From contig CP075493.1 of assembly GCA_021613535.1 (NCBI GenBank), forward strand, positions 8,928,001-8,992,000: a stretch of DNA of 64,000 nucleotides, given 5' to 3'. The notes under the pieces are model-generated. The model saw only the letters and a list, made by a program, of their open reading frames with translations, did not search any database and was not told where the DNA came from. Of the stretch, positions 32,391 through 43,926 are shown piece by piece (position 1 is the stretch's first letter; each line of letters starts with the position of its first letter). A program made the position numbers and the translations under genes. The DNA comes from Adineta vaga (lineage: Eukaryota > Rotifera).

Positions 32391-33794
32391 ATGAAAGACG
32401 ATCTTTTCTTCAATCTTGATCATGGTTATGCCGAAGGATTATGTCGTGGTTTTAAAAGTGGAATTTTAAAAGCATCCGATTATCACAATCTTGTACAATG
32501 TGAAACACTTGAAGGTAATACTATATGCTTTTTTATTTAGAATTAGAATATATGTTGATCTGTTTTAGATTTACGACTTCATCTTCAATCGACAGATTAT
32601 GGTAATTTTTTGGCTAATGATGCAAGTCCATTAACAGTCAATGTTATTGATGATCGTCTACGTGAAAAACTCATTCAAGAATTTCAACATCTGCGAAATA
32701 TTTCTTACAAACCATTATCAACATTTCTTGATTATATAACGTAAGTTCAACGATTTGAAAACAATCAAATTAATATTTATTTTCTCAAAGATATTCTTAT
32801 ATGATCGATAATATTGTCTTATTGATTACTGGTACTCTCCATCAACTCCTGTTGGAGATCTTTTACCACGTTGTCATCCTTTAGGTAGTTTTGAACAACT
32901 TGGTGGTATAACTATTGCTGATACACCTGCACAACTTTACAATGCAGTTATTGTTGATACACCATTGGGTATAGAAATTAATTCTTGATTTTAGCATATA
33001 ATTATTCGAATTATCTTGTTTAGCATCATACTTTACCGGTTGTATTTCCGAACATGATCTTGATGAATTAAATACGGAAATTATTCGTAGTACACTTCAC
33101 AAGGTAATTGAAAAATAAGCTTTTATGAAGGGATTTAGAATGAATACATTATTTAGGCATATCTGGAAGATTTTTACACATTTTGCAAGAACCTCGGTGG
33201 TGTTACTGCTGAAGTCATGTGTGAAATTCTTGCTGTATGTATTTACTAGTTAAATAAAACAATATAAGAATTTGCTGCCTATGTTTAGTTCGAAGCTGAC
33301 CGTCGTGCATTTATGATTACGATTAATTCGTTTGATACAGGTTTGACACAAGATGAACGATTTAAACTATATCCAACATGTGGTGTTTTAAATCCCGATG
33401 GTTTACAAGAACTACGACGTACAGACAATTATGAAGCTGTACGAGATGTAGCTGCTCGTTATCCTGTAAGTTTATTTTTCTTTTTTTCAAAAATATTGAT
33501 TATGTTCTTGGAATTGTTTTAGCAATACAGAGTATTATTTGAAGGAGCTGGAACAAATACAGGCGACAAAACGATTGAAGACAAATTTTTTGAACATGAA
33601 GTAAGAATTCGATTGTAGAAGGAAAATGATCAGTCATATATATTCGATCTATTTGAATAGGTTTTACTTAATCGAAATGCATTTCTTCGTCAATTTCATT
33701 TTGGTATTTTCTATGCTTATTTAAAATTAAAAGAACAAGAAAGTCGAAATATTATTTGGATTGCTGAGTGCATCGCACAAAAACATCGAGCACG

Positions 33795-33825
<31 letters not shown>

Positions 33826-33890
33826 AAATCTTCTATTTGAATCGATTTTTGTTTGTCTTTAGAATTGATAATTACATTCCAATCCTCTAA
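32391..33890 (+). CDS. ATP6V0D: V-type ATPase V0 subunit d, with a one-base frame break
   Basis: Central-stalk subunit of the V0 sector coupling ATP hydrolysis to proton pumping. Nine exons run from 32391 to TAA at 33888-33890. Diagnostic segments are [108 protein letters not shown] and [11 protein letters not shown], with the end RIDNYIPIL. After TLHQ (CAA at 32843-32845) the frame hits a stop about 30 codons on. Shifting by one base restores [15 protein letters not shown]. Compared with the human spacing one nucleotide is missing. No intron can explain it. An AAG repeat lies in the last intron. Confidence 0.9.
33795..33826. repeat. AAG trinucleotide repeat in last V-ATPase d intron
   Basis: About ten AAG units start right inside the gtaag donor of the final intron. 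Confidence 0.85.
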
Positions 33891-34165
33891 ATTACATGTG
33901 GTTTTACTTCCGTTAACAGTGCAATGTTGTCCTTTGTCTTGTATCATTCTATTTTATTATTACTTTTCTTTATGTTGTATGATCATTCGAATAAGAAAAT
34001 GTGTCCCTCTTTTTTCGGTGTCTTTGAACCTTTGACGTTTCTCTATTTATAATTGATTATTTTCTTTTCCGTAAATATATATATTTAATCGAAATTCATA
34101 TATGACATGATTGTAGATCTCATCATTTTCATATATATAGATAAATTTGTAAACAAACAATTACA

Positions 34166-34913
34166 ATGGGTGATGATATATTATCATACAATGGTGGTGT
34201 TGCTTTAGCAATGAAAGGTAAAGAATGTGTCGCAATTGCATGTGATAAACGTTATGGTGTACAAAATCGAACGATTGCGACGAATTTTACAAAAATCTTT
34301 CAATATAGTGACCATTGCTTTGTTTCATTTTGTGGCTTGGCTACAGATGTAAGTATACGCAATAAACTGTAAATTTGTTTTTAACAAAAAACTCTTTTTT
34401 TTTCAAAAGGTTCAAACGGTATCGGAACGTTTAAAATTCCGAACAAATTTGTATGAATTACGTGAACAACGGAAATTAAAACCAGTCGTTCTTTATAATA
34501 TGTTAACCAATCTCTTGTATGAACGAAGATTTGGACCTTATTTTGTCTTTGCACTTGTTGTTGGTCTTGATCCTAAAACTGGCGAAACATTTGTCTATGA
34601 TTCAGACAATATCGGAGCTATAAGTGACAATGTCAATTTAGCTACAGTCGGTACAGCTAGTGAATATATTTTTGGTCTTGGTAAGTTTTTTTTTCATTTT
34701 TCTTTCCAGTAATTATCAATGTTATTAAAATGATATTCTTTAGGTGAATTGTTTTTTAAGCCAAATATGAATGCAGATGAATTATTTGAAGCTACATCAC
34801 AAGCATTATTAAATGGTGTTGATCGTGATTCAGCTAGTGGTTGGGGTGCAGTTGTCTATGTTGTTGAAAAGGACAAGATTACTGTACGAGAATTGAAAGG
34901 TCGACAAGATTAG
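34166..34913 (+). CDS. PSMB3: Proteasome subunit beta type-3
   Basis: Non-catalytic beta-3 subunit of the 20S proteasome core. Three exons are supported: 34166-34348, 34410-34680 and 34744-34913, 207 aa, close to the family's about 205. The start MGDDILSYNGGVALAMKGK matches the family N-terminus SYNGGAVMAMKGK. Other conserved segments are FCGLATDVQTVSERLKFR, NLYELREQRKLKP, LLYERRFGPYF, GLDPKTGETF, and LLNGVDRDSASGWG near the C-terminus, ending in TVRELKGRQD. It starts 275 nt after V-ATPase d on the same strand. All exon phases agree and there is no sign of damage. Confidence 0.95.
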
Positions 34914-35505
34914 ACAAAACAATATTCCATAGTGTTATTTGTTACTCTTTTCTCTTTTTTTTCTTCTCTTCTTGTTCATTGGAAAGTCCAGAAAAAAGAC
35001 AAAGTCTGCTTGTTCATTCATACACCGTCTTCGCTCTTTTTTTTTAAAGTTTCGTTCTCAATTATCCCTCACAAACATTTAAAAAAAATAAATACATATT
35101 AAGAAACTATTTCACATTCCTCATAAATGATATGTATATGTACGACAATAATTCTACAAATATGTTGAGGGTGTAGGTGATGGAAATATCCATATATAAT
35201 GAAGAAAAAACAAATAGCGTCAAAAACATATGATGAATTTTTCATTTCATTCGTTCATCGGCATGACCGCATCTTTGCATTCTAATATATTACGAGTATT
35301 TATGTGCCACTCAACTGTGCAGATGAAATTTCGGAATAACATGCATAATACCCAACTTACTGGACTTTTTGCTATCCATTCTAGAACCGATGAAACACAA
35401 ACTAAGCTTAAAATAATATATCCAAACAACATTTGCAGTTCCCTCTCTTCTATTTATTTATATATTTCAAGAAATACAACAGTTCCAATAATCACAGCAT
35501 TTCAC
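34914..35505. other. Intergenic region, 3' sides of PSMB3 and a small minus-strand gene
   Basis: Two overlapping open frames on opposite strands (about 35230-35604 plus and 35247-35432 minus) look like chance frames. An AATAAA motif on the minus strand near 35452-35462 fits the 3' end of the small minus gene. No other feature. Confidence 0.45.
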
Positions 35506-35835
35506 TCACTTACTGCACAAGTTACCATCACGATCATGACCTCCACCATAAGCAATCTTACCGTGATAAGCAGTACCATGAGCACGATCATATGGATCGA
35601 CTAATTTATTATCGTCGGAGCTATTTGAAAGAGAAGACTCATTTACTGTGGAACCAATTAGACAAGTTTTATTTAAAAAGAACTCGTTTTTTTTTATCTA
35701 ACAATGTAAGCGTAGCAGCTTAAATATTTCAAAGACATTCTGAACAACTGTGAAATAAATAAATAAAAAATTATACTGTGTAATTGACAATACTCACAAT
35801 TAGTGTTTACCATCTTCGAGCCGGTACGTTTCCAT
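35506..35835 (-). CDS. Putative small three-exon protein, 69 aa
   Basis: Assembled from splice signals rather than a long frame. On the minus strand the exons are 35835-35811, 35747-35703 and 35645-35506; phases agree and total 210 nt. The product starts METYRLED and continues VVQNVFEIFKLLRLH. It then has a Ser/Asp-rich stretch and ends in an unusual His/Gly/Tyr segment, AHGTAYHGKIAYGGGHDRDG, before NLCSK. An AATAAA lies about 50 nt past the stop. The last exon also contains a strong gtaagt at 35513-35508, so a longer form spliced onward is possible. I do not recognise the family. The start may lie further upstream. Confidence 0.4.
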
Positions 35836-36509
35836 TTTTCTTTCTTTCTGTCTGTCTCGACGTACGGTTGAAAAGTTATGATTTTGTTGTACGATGATTT
35901 TACGAGCGGTAGCTGAGCAAAAAATTGATTCAAATGCGATGATGAAAAATATAAATTGTCAAGAAGAATTGAATTTCATAAGTTTGACAACGTATTTGTT
36001 CATTTATAGAAATTTACTTGAATCAATTCTATTTATATTTATAGTGTTATGGTTTTATTCAATAATCAAAAAAATCCGACCGAGATTCTCCTAAACAAGA
36101 GATTTACATACATTTAAATGAAATTTGTTGTTTAATTGCTGAATAAAGGTTATTTACTAGTATTCATATTATATCTATTTCAGAAGAGAAAACTATTGAC
36201 TGTTATTTAGTTCTTTTTCTTGTTCAAACTAAATCAAACAATGAGAACAAAAGATACAGAATATAGCACAAACATTTGAGTGAAATAAACAGAAAAAAAT
36301 GAGACAAAACTGAATGCCAAATAACAAATAAACGCAAACATTTTGTCTGAATAATGTGAATAAAGATAAATGGGATAAACATAGGTGAAACATATACATT
36401 GTAGATAAATAGCTGTTGTTGTTGTCATATACACTAGTACAATAATTCTATATACCTTCATTATATTCCCTAGAAACAAAATAGAATAAATTTTATTGTT
36501 TGTAATCGT
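35836..36509. other. Intergenic region between small minus gene and ARIH1 3' end
   Basis: AT-rich; several short frames on both strands without splice or motif support. ARIH1 poly(A) signals on the minus strand are expected here. Confidence 0.45.
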
Positions 36510-38609
36510 TTAGCAAATGAATACAAACCAATAGTCACATTCATATCCTTCAGTGACATGATCTAACAGTACTTTACGACGTGTACTACAATAACGATAT
36601 TTATCTTGTACTTTTTGTTTCATTTCTGTTAAATTTCCATTTGTTTGAGAAAAATCCCGTTCTAAATAACCACTTAATTCTTCTGTTGAATGTTCTAAAT
36701 CAGCTTGATTCTGTTCAAAAATAATTCTAAATAAAATACGAATAAAGATTATCGATATTCTCTACTTTCTTTTTTTTTTCTTCTTCCCAATGAACTTACG
36801 AATGATTATTTCGTTTAAGATAAAATGCAAAGGGATATGTATACATTAATGTTTGTCGACATTGTCGAAGAACATCACATGCGATTTGAAGAAATTGTAC
36901 TTCGATCCAACTCATTTGTTGTTGCATTGATTCCATACGTTTTTGTACTTGTTCTAATAGTTTATTTTCTAATCGAAGTGATTCATGATGATTATGATAA
37001 CGTTTATAATAATGAAGATAACGTTGTAAAGCTCCTCGAGAACGATCTTGATCATCACGCGCTTTCTTAGCATCATCTTCATTGAAACGATTGCAATTAT
37101 ACCATGATGAACCATGTGGTTCCCATGCACCCAAACAAACCCAACAAAATTCATATTTGCATGATTGATTTTTACAAATTAAATGATTGCAACCACCATT
37201 CTTTTCTGAAAAAATGTAATCAATAATTTTCAAGAAGATAAAAATCGATCAGATTTATAAAAAAAAAGACTTGGAAATTTGTCAATATAAATCTGCAGTT
37301 ATTTCGATGGTGTATGTGTTGCCTATTTTCAATTCCAACTTACCGATGGTAGCATGACATTTAGGACATTCTTTTGTATTAGCAGCAATCCAGTTGCTTG
37401 TTTCACTATCATCGTGACATTTTTTTTGCCATTTTTTTAGCCATTTACATTTGATTGGTTCATGCCAAGATTGTCCGCATTGAAAACAGAAAGATGTTTT
37501 ACACGATGTACAAGTAACCTGAATAAACGAAAAAACAAAAGTTGAAGTAACATTGAAAATCAATGACATTTTATCTACCATTGCTACGTCACAATAAGAT
37601 GCTTTGATGGCATTAGTACAATTTGTTCCTGGACACCACCGCATATTTCGATTACATTCTACAAATGAATTGGTTATAAGATGTTGATATTTTCGACGAA
37701 CATTAGAATCATCAATCAAACGTAAAACTGTTCTATCATCGACTAGAATGTCACATTTAGATGGACATGGTATTGTTTGTCCAATACCTTCATGCATGAT
37801 TTTATAGGTTAAATACTGTTGCCAACAAGTGATACAAAATGTATGACCACATTCAAGGCCAGCCATATTACTGATCGGTTTGGTTGAACAACAGATCAGA
37901 CATGTTTGTTCAGTTGAAGGTCTGAGTGCATTGGTTGTTGTTGTTATTGATGGTGAAGGTGAAAGTGAATTGGATGATATTTGACGACGTGTTGAACGAT
38001 GTGATGATGATGATGATGACGATGACGATGATGGTGATAGTGACGATGATATTTGAATTTGTGAAGAAGGTCGTTTAAAAGGATTAACAATATGTGCTTG
38101 TCGAAACAATTCATCTTGATGATTAGGATCATAAAAGCGTTCCATTAATTTTTCTTTGTCCCAACGAAAATGATGAAGTAACAGACGAACTGTTGTCGAC
38201 GGTAGTTTAATTACTTCATTCACTTCTTTAATACATTCCACCATATATCTAACGATATCATCTTGTGTTAATACTAAATGAAATGATTTATTCATATAAA
38301 AAAGATGAATTTATATCTACATCAGATAACCGGAAACTTACCAATATATTCAAAATTATTATCTTGTGAATGATTGTTTGTTGCATTGATATTTGTTGAA
38401 TATTTATTTCCTAACTGCTCAGATGTTCCTTTCGTATGTTTTGATACTTGTGATAATGATGCTGCTGTTGTCAATGATTGAGATGAATGTACAATTGGTT
38501 CATCAATAGGAAAAAATCCAGTATCATCATCTGATCCCTCATTTTCATCCTCTTCATCTTGATCAAGATCACTATCAGTATCTATATTGAATTGTTCATC
38601 ATCTGCCAT
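36510..38609 (-). CDS. ARIH1: ARIH1/Ariadne-1 RBR E3 ubiquitin ligase
   Basis: RING-between-RING ligase that works with neddylated cullins. Minus-strand exons are 38609-38342, 38273-37579, 37518-37344, 37205-36800 and 36726-36510, 586 aa. An acidic N-terminus precedes the UBA-like domain ([20 protein letters not shown]). RING1 has [21 protein letters not shown] has the QFC-like [14 protein letters not shown] and [11 protein letters not shown]. The Rcat domain has [21 protein letters not shown], with the catalytic-site Cys in GGCNH, and [19 protein letters not shown]. The Ariadne domain follows with [16 protein letters not shown] and [11 protein letters not shown]-like sequence. An alternative upstream Met at 38669 exists. 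A Ser-rich repeat (38000-38050) sits between UBA and RING1. It looks intact. Confidence 0.95.
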
Positions 38610-39023
38610 GATATGATATTCTTTCAACGAGAACAATTCGTGCAGATTATACTCTAGTTGATATGACAACTAACAAAAATAAATAATCGATCGAGAAAAA
38701 TGTCTTCACAATATATTTTTCAATCTATCAATCATATGATATCTGCCATTTTAGTTGTTCATCTTGAGGCAGAGGTTTCTATCAAGTCCATTTCAAATTT
38801 TAATCCACGGAAAAATATTAAATTTAACTACATTATAAAAAATTTTCAAGAAGATATTCAAAAGAAATTTCGTATAATCATTACTACCGCCATCTGTAAA
38901 TATTTTCATTGGTGAATTTCTTTCTCCATTCTACAAGACATAGAATAACTTCTTTTCTCTTTTTTTTCTGTTTGTACATTTTAAATTGATAAAAAAAAAC
39001 GAACAGAGAAGAACTTTCAAATC
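38610..39023. other. Divergent promoter region ARIH1/CNOT11
   Basis: About 414 nt between two housekeeping genes reading outwards. A 71-codon frame at 38700-38915 lacks recognisable motifs and probably is chance. Likely a bidirectional promoter. Confidence 0.5.
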
Positions 39024-40535
39024 ATGTCCTTATCATCGAAAGATACTAATCTCATTTTAAATTTTCTTAATGAAGATACATGTGGTTCATCATTAACATT
39101 TGAACAAATCTCTGCTCAATTTCAACATAATATATCGAAATCTGATTATTTACGTGTGGGTAATGCTTTATTACTTTTATTACAAAATCGGGATTTAATT
39201 CCGACTCCACAACAACGTCTCATTATTCTTTTTCTTTTCAATGATATGTACAAAAGTGAACAACAATCAATACATCTTAATCCATTTGCACCCGTATTTA
39301 TATCAATTTTACAACATGCAAACGGAGAAAATTTATCAACACAAAAACATTTCCATTGGTTTATATCACCTGTTACATTACATGAACGATGGTTCGTTAA
39401 AACATTAATCAATAATAGTAATAATCTTAAAGATTTAATAAAAAAAACTCCAAATCAAATATTACAAGCAGGATTACCATCAGTAGATAATGAGCATGGA
39501 AAAGAAGAATTGAAAGATAAGATTCAAGAACGTTTACAACAATTACCTGTACTTGTTCAATGTCATTTACCAGCTGTTATTGATGATCCAGAAATAAATC
39601 ATGTATGTTTCATTGATATTCTTCGGAAATCATGGATTGCTCATCTATCAAGCATTGAATAGTATTCATCGTTTTGCATTTTATTCTAGTATGGATTTGA
39701 TAATCTCATTAATGGTCCACGTCAACGTTCGAATGATAGTCGACAAACCATCGAACGTTTATTGTCAAGTAATGCTATGGAACAAACGATTCGTCCAGAA
39801 TTTCTTCGTCTTGTTCCTCCATTACATGAATGTAGTATAGATGAATTTGTTTGGCTTTTACCAATTGATCATGATCCATCCTTATTTACATGGGATTCGA
39901 CAATGTGTATAACTAATACAACCAATTATGAAATTCGACAATTGATGGAAAAAGCTTTCCAAGGCGCACTAAATTTACAACAACAACAAAAACTATTAGA
40001 TGAACTTGATAATGATCCAAATCTTGTTTATCATATTGGTCTTGTTCCATCAAAATTACCTATTCTAGTAGAAAATAGTCCATTGATAAGTATTCAATGT
40101 TTATTAAAATTAATGTCATCAAATCAGATGCCTGAATATTTATCATCATTGCTCAATATGGATATGAGTTTACATTCCATGGAAGTTGTCAATCGTTTAT
40201 CAACATCAATGGAATTACCACAAGAATTTCTACAACTTTATATTTCAACATGTACGAAAACATGTGAAGAAACTAAAGATAAATATCTTCAAAATCGTTT
40301 CGTTCGTCTTGTTAGTGTTTTTATTCAATCATTAATACGTAACAAAGTTATTGATATAAAAGATCTTTTCTTGGATATTCAAGGTTTTTGTATTAATTTT
40401 CGTCATATACGAGAAGCAGGTGCACTTTTTCAACTTGTCAAATCCTTTGAACATCGAAATAATGAAACTAATGAAACAATAGCTCCATCATCGCCACCGA
40501 CAACGACATCACTTTTGACAGCCAATGATGAATGA
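39024..40535 (+). CDS. CNOT11: CNOT11, CCR4-NOT complex subunit 11
   Basis: Component of the CCR4-NOT mRNA deadenylase complex that pairs with CNOT10. Two exons are supported, 39024-39602 and 39690-40535, phase 0, 474 aa. The C-terminal domain is strongly conserved: RPEFLRLVPPLHECSIDEFVW, DPNLVYHIGLVPSKLPILVE, LVENSPLISIQCLLKLM, LLNMDMSLHSMEVVNRLST, LYISTCTKTCEE, QNRFVRLVSVFIQSLIRNK, and FRHIREAGALF. The N-terminal half is helical and less conserved. A Ser/Thr/Pro tail ends the protein. An AG site (about 39006) with an A-rich context is just upstream of the start. Confidence 0.93.
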
Positions 40536-40649
40536 TATATGTATATAGATATTTTCCGTCTCTTCTCTTCTCTCCTATTTTTCACCTGTTCAATATAGTA
40601 AAATCTTGTTGATGTTGTTGTTTGTTATGTTAGAAAAATATCATCTTTC

Positions 40650-40680
<31 letters not shown>

Positions 40681-41178
40681 CTTTTGATATTCATATATAT
40701 GCTACAGTGATATCAAGTGATTGTTAACTAGTTATATTGTTTCTAATTTTAGATTATTTTTCTCTAGATTTTACTAATTAATCCAGAGGAATTAGTTTTG
40801 TTAAAAACTAACCCTCCTTTTTAATTACCATCATCTGTAAGTTCATTTTGCCAGATTGTATCTATCGATCGAATAAGTATACTTAAAACTACCTTGATGA
40901 TTTATATTATGTCAAGTTTTCAAGATATTGACATGTACTTACAAGTATAGAATCAAATATTACGAAAAATAAATAGTAGTTTTCCTTTTTTCCTATATAA
41001 ATCGATCAACGTCATTTCCCCATCATCCCTCTCAATGTACTGACGATGATTCATCGTCTTTTGCTATCCTTTTATGCTCAGCCTTGATCCATACACGTTG
41101 ACTCATATGAACATATTCTTTCTTTGTATTTATTTAAAATAAAATTTTATATCCTAGTTGTTTCCTTTGTTTCAGATT
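40536..41178. other. Intergenic region, CNOT11 to bZIP
   Basis: It contains a CTT microsatellite at 40651-40684, and ends at ttgtttcag (41167-41175), three bases before a candidate bZIP ATG. No gene seen. Confidence 0.5.
40651..40684. repeat. CTT trinucleotide microsatellite
   Basis: About eleven uninterrupted CTT units downstream of CNOT11. Confidence 0.9.
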
Positions 41179-43469
41179 ATGATCAATGACAAAACATTAA
41201 TTACAATGGATGGTCGAAACGTTGTCTTTAGTGTTGTGCAAGACAGGTACGTTATTCTATTAGTTTTTAACACTCATCGAACCATTGTTTCAATAGAAAC
41301 GAATAAAAATCGATATTCCTCCCCACTTAAATGATACACATGAAGTTATTTATATCGAGGACTGTAACAGACGATCAGATAATATTCATATCATTGTCTT
41401 ATTTTAGTTTAGATTCGATTTGATGTAATATAAGTATTTTTTTACATGAATCATAGAGCAAACATGACGACAACACCCATGTAGAAAGCCTGACGCAAAT
41501 TTCATCATCGACATTTGTTTTGTTCTATTTTTTTTGCTATGTGTATGTGTCATTAATCATCGACGAAGGGAAGTAAAAAGAGAACGTATAATGTAAAAAC
41601 GCGACGAAAAAAATTTGTGCGTCATCGTCCTCCAAATTTCTTTTTTTTTCTTTCTTTTCTATCCGCCTCCTCGCCAGCTAAGTAAGAGAACAATCAGGGA
41701 CGCGAAGGCAAAGCAATCGCAAAAACGACGAATGCATATGTGGTATGTGTGTGTGTGTGTAAGTTGTTAAGGAGTATGTTTCATATGCACAACTATGACT
41801 CTATTTAGTACTTTTTTCTCCTATCTAAAATACTTTGCGTTCTGGTGATATGACTCTGATTCAACGGGCGGTAAGCAGACTGACTAATGTCTTCGCCTCG
41901 TGGAATGAGAAAATCGATGTGTTCTTTTTTTTGTCATTCTTTATAGCATATGAAAGAGTTTTTCCTCAAGTGTTATCGTTTCCTTTCCATGTTTGGTTCC
42001 GTCTGGCATCTGTTTCTCTCTTAGAAGACAAAGAAAACTTCATAGTAGAATATTTCTTGTTATTTCATTTAGATCTAAGATACAAACATTGACTCCAACT
42101 CTTTTCAAAATGTCAACTCAACAACAACAACAACAACCTACCGCAGAAAAAAGTGTTCAAACACAAGATTCATCGGGATCAACAACATTATTGGTGACCA
42201 ACAATCCTGTTACACATATTCATACCGAAAATACAACTGCAGAAGTTGCCAATACACTTGTATCAATGGCTACTGGACGACAACGGGCTACAACTGTTAA
42301 ACAAATAGTAAGTTTAAAAATCATTGTATCTTATGTTGATAAATCTTTTCTTCGTCAAGAATGTCATAAGTGTTCCAAATCAAACAAATTTACCAATATT
42401 AACTCTGGCAGATTATACCACGGCTCGAGGTGTACCTACTGCTATGGCTTTAGCTAATCAAGCAAAACTTACTCCAACCCAAAATGACGGAATGCTAGAT
42501 GGTGATGAAATGAATAATGATGAAGCATCCATGTCTACAGATGATTATAATCAAAGTCAAAATGAATTAAAAAGTCCAACAAAGTCAAGACGAGGAAAAT
42601 CGAATAGATTATCAAAACTTCAACAACAACAAAGTGCTGAAGCTATTCAATATGGACCAATCGTGGTTAAACCAAGAAAAAGTGTAGCACCTACACTGGC
42701 TAATGGACGAAAGAGCAAGGATCAACCTGTATGTATTTATATTCAAGTTTTTATTTTATTTTGATTGTATCTTTTCGTTCTTTTGAAGCTTCCCCCTGAA
42801 GAAGAAATGAAACGTAAAGAACGTCGTGATCGAAATAAACAAGCAGCTGCAAAATGTCGTCGAAATCGTAATAATCTTCGTGAAGAACTAGAAGCGGTAT
42901 GTGAACATCTCGAAACTTCTTTCTTAATTGTTTTGTCATTCTTTTTCTATATTAAAATCACTTAGGCTGAACAAGATTTATTCAATGAACAACAAAATCT
43001 TGAACGTACCGTGCAAACATTGAATGATAAAAAAAATCAATTAGAAATGATGTTACATCGTCATCCTTGTTCGAAGAGGGCCCGTTTGCCCATCAGTACA
43101 ACAACTTCTGCGACATTAAATATGGCAAAACCTGAATTTAAAACATATTCAACAGGAACCCTATTAGATTCAAATAATAATGGTAACAATAAACGTGTTA
43201 CTATTAATTTTACTAATGCACAAGATTTACTTGCCGTAGCACCACTAACACGTATTACACCAACATTAACAACTACTGATGGTTCATCATCAAACGTACC
43301 GATGATAACTATTCATATTATTCCTGAAGTTGCCCAAGCATTACTAGGTTCAACATCTGTTGATAGAGCAAAATTAGTTGAATTATTACAACAAGCTAAT
43401 GCAAATAACTCATCTTCAACAACATCAGATTCAACTACCAAAAATACTTCTTCGAACAGTACTAGTTGA
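41179..43469 (+). CDS. Fos/ATF3-type bZIP transcription factor
   Basis: AP-1 family DNA-binding protein. Exons 41179-41246, 42073-42307, 42360-42728, 42789-42896 and 42966-43469 are in phase, 427 aa. The basic region reads [16 protein letters not shown], the Fos/Jun/ATF signature. Five zipper leucines at perfect heptad spacing follow (in REEL, EQDL, QQNL, VQTL, KNQL), then HRHPC, like Fos-family HRPxC. N-terminal Gln-rich and C-terminal Ser/Thr/Asn-rich regions are probably activation domains. The first exon is separated by an unusually long 826 nt intron, and MSTQQQQQQ at 42110 could be an alternative start, suggesting two promoters. [10 protein letters not shown] before the basic region favours Fos/ATF3/JDP2 over Jun. 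Confidence 0.85.
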
Positions 43470-43926
43470 TTCTATTGTCAATATATACATATGTAGATCC
43501 ATTTTTTTACCGTGTTCAGTCCGTTCGACTTGGAAAGCAACAAATACTATGTATTTCGAATGCAATTAGTACGATTATCTAAGTTCAAGCAAAACGTTTT
43601 CTTGTATAAAGTATGATGATTACTCTCTCGCGCTCTCTCTCTCTTTCTTTTTGGTTTTTCTTCTACAAAGAAAAGATGTTTGTCTTTACTGATTTTGTTT
43701 TCTTCTATTTGTTGTATATGTGTATGTGCGTGCGTGTATATGTATTGGTTCCATGCATATTTTTCGAACTTGATTAGTACTGAAGAAAAAAACAACAAAG
43801 TTTCTTTTCTCAAATGAATAAGACACAACTTTGGTTTCTGAAATGGAAATAGATAACAACAACAATTGATGGATATAGTTGCTTTTTGTTTTTTGCTTTA
43901 GAAATAAATAGTGCTGTTGAAAGAAT
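43470..43926. other. Intergenic region, bZIP to ATR
   Basis: Contains a CT-rich tract near 43626-43650 and a TG/TA-alternating tract near 43712-43745. No gene. Confidence 0.5.

Noticed and set aside
35230-35604. 124-codon plus-strand frame
   Set aside because: It is antisense to the exon of the small minus-strand gene, with Ser/Thr/Ile bias and no motif.
38700-38915. 71-codon frame in the ARIH1/CNOT11 gap
   Set aside because: Sits in the presumed shared promoter, no motif, no splice or poly(A) support.
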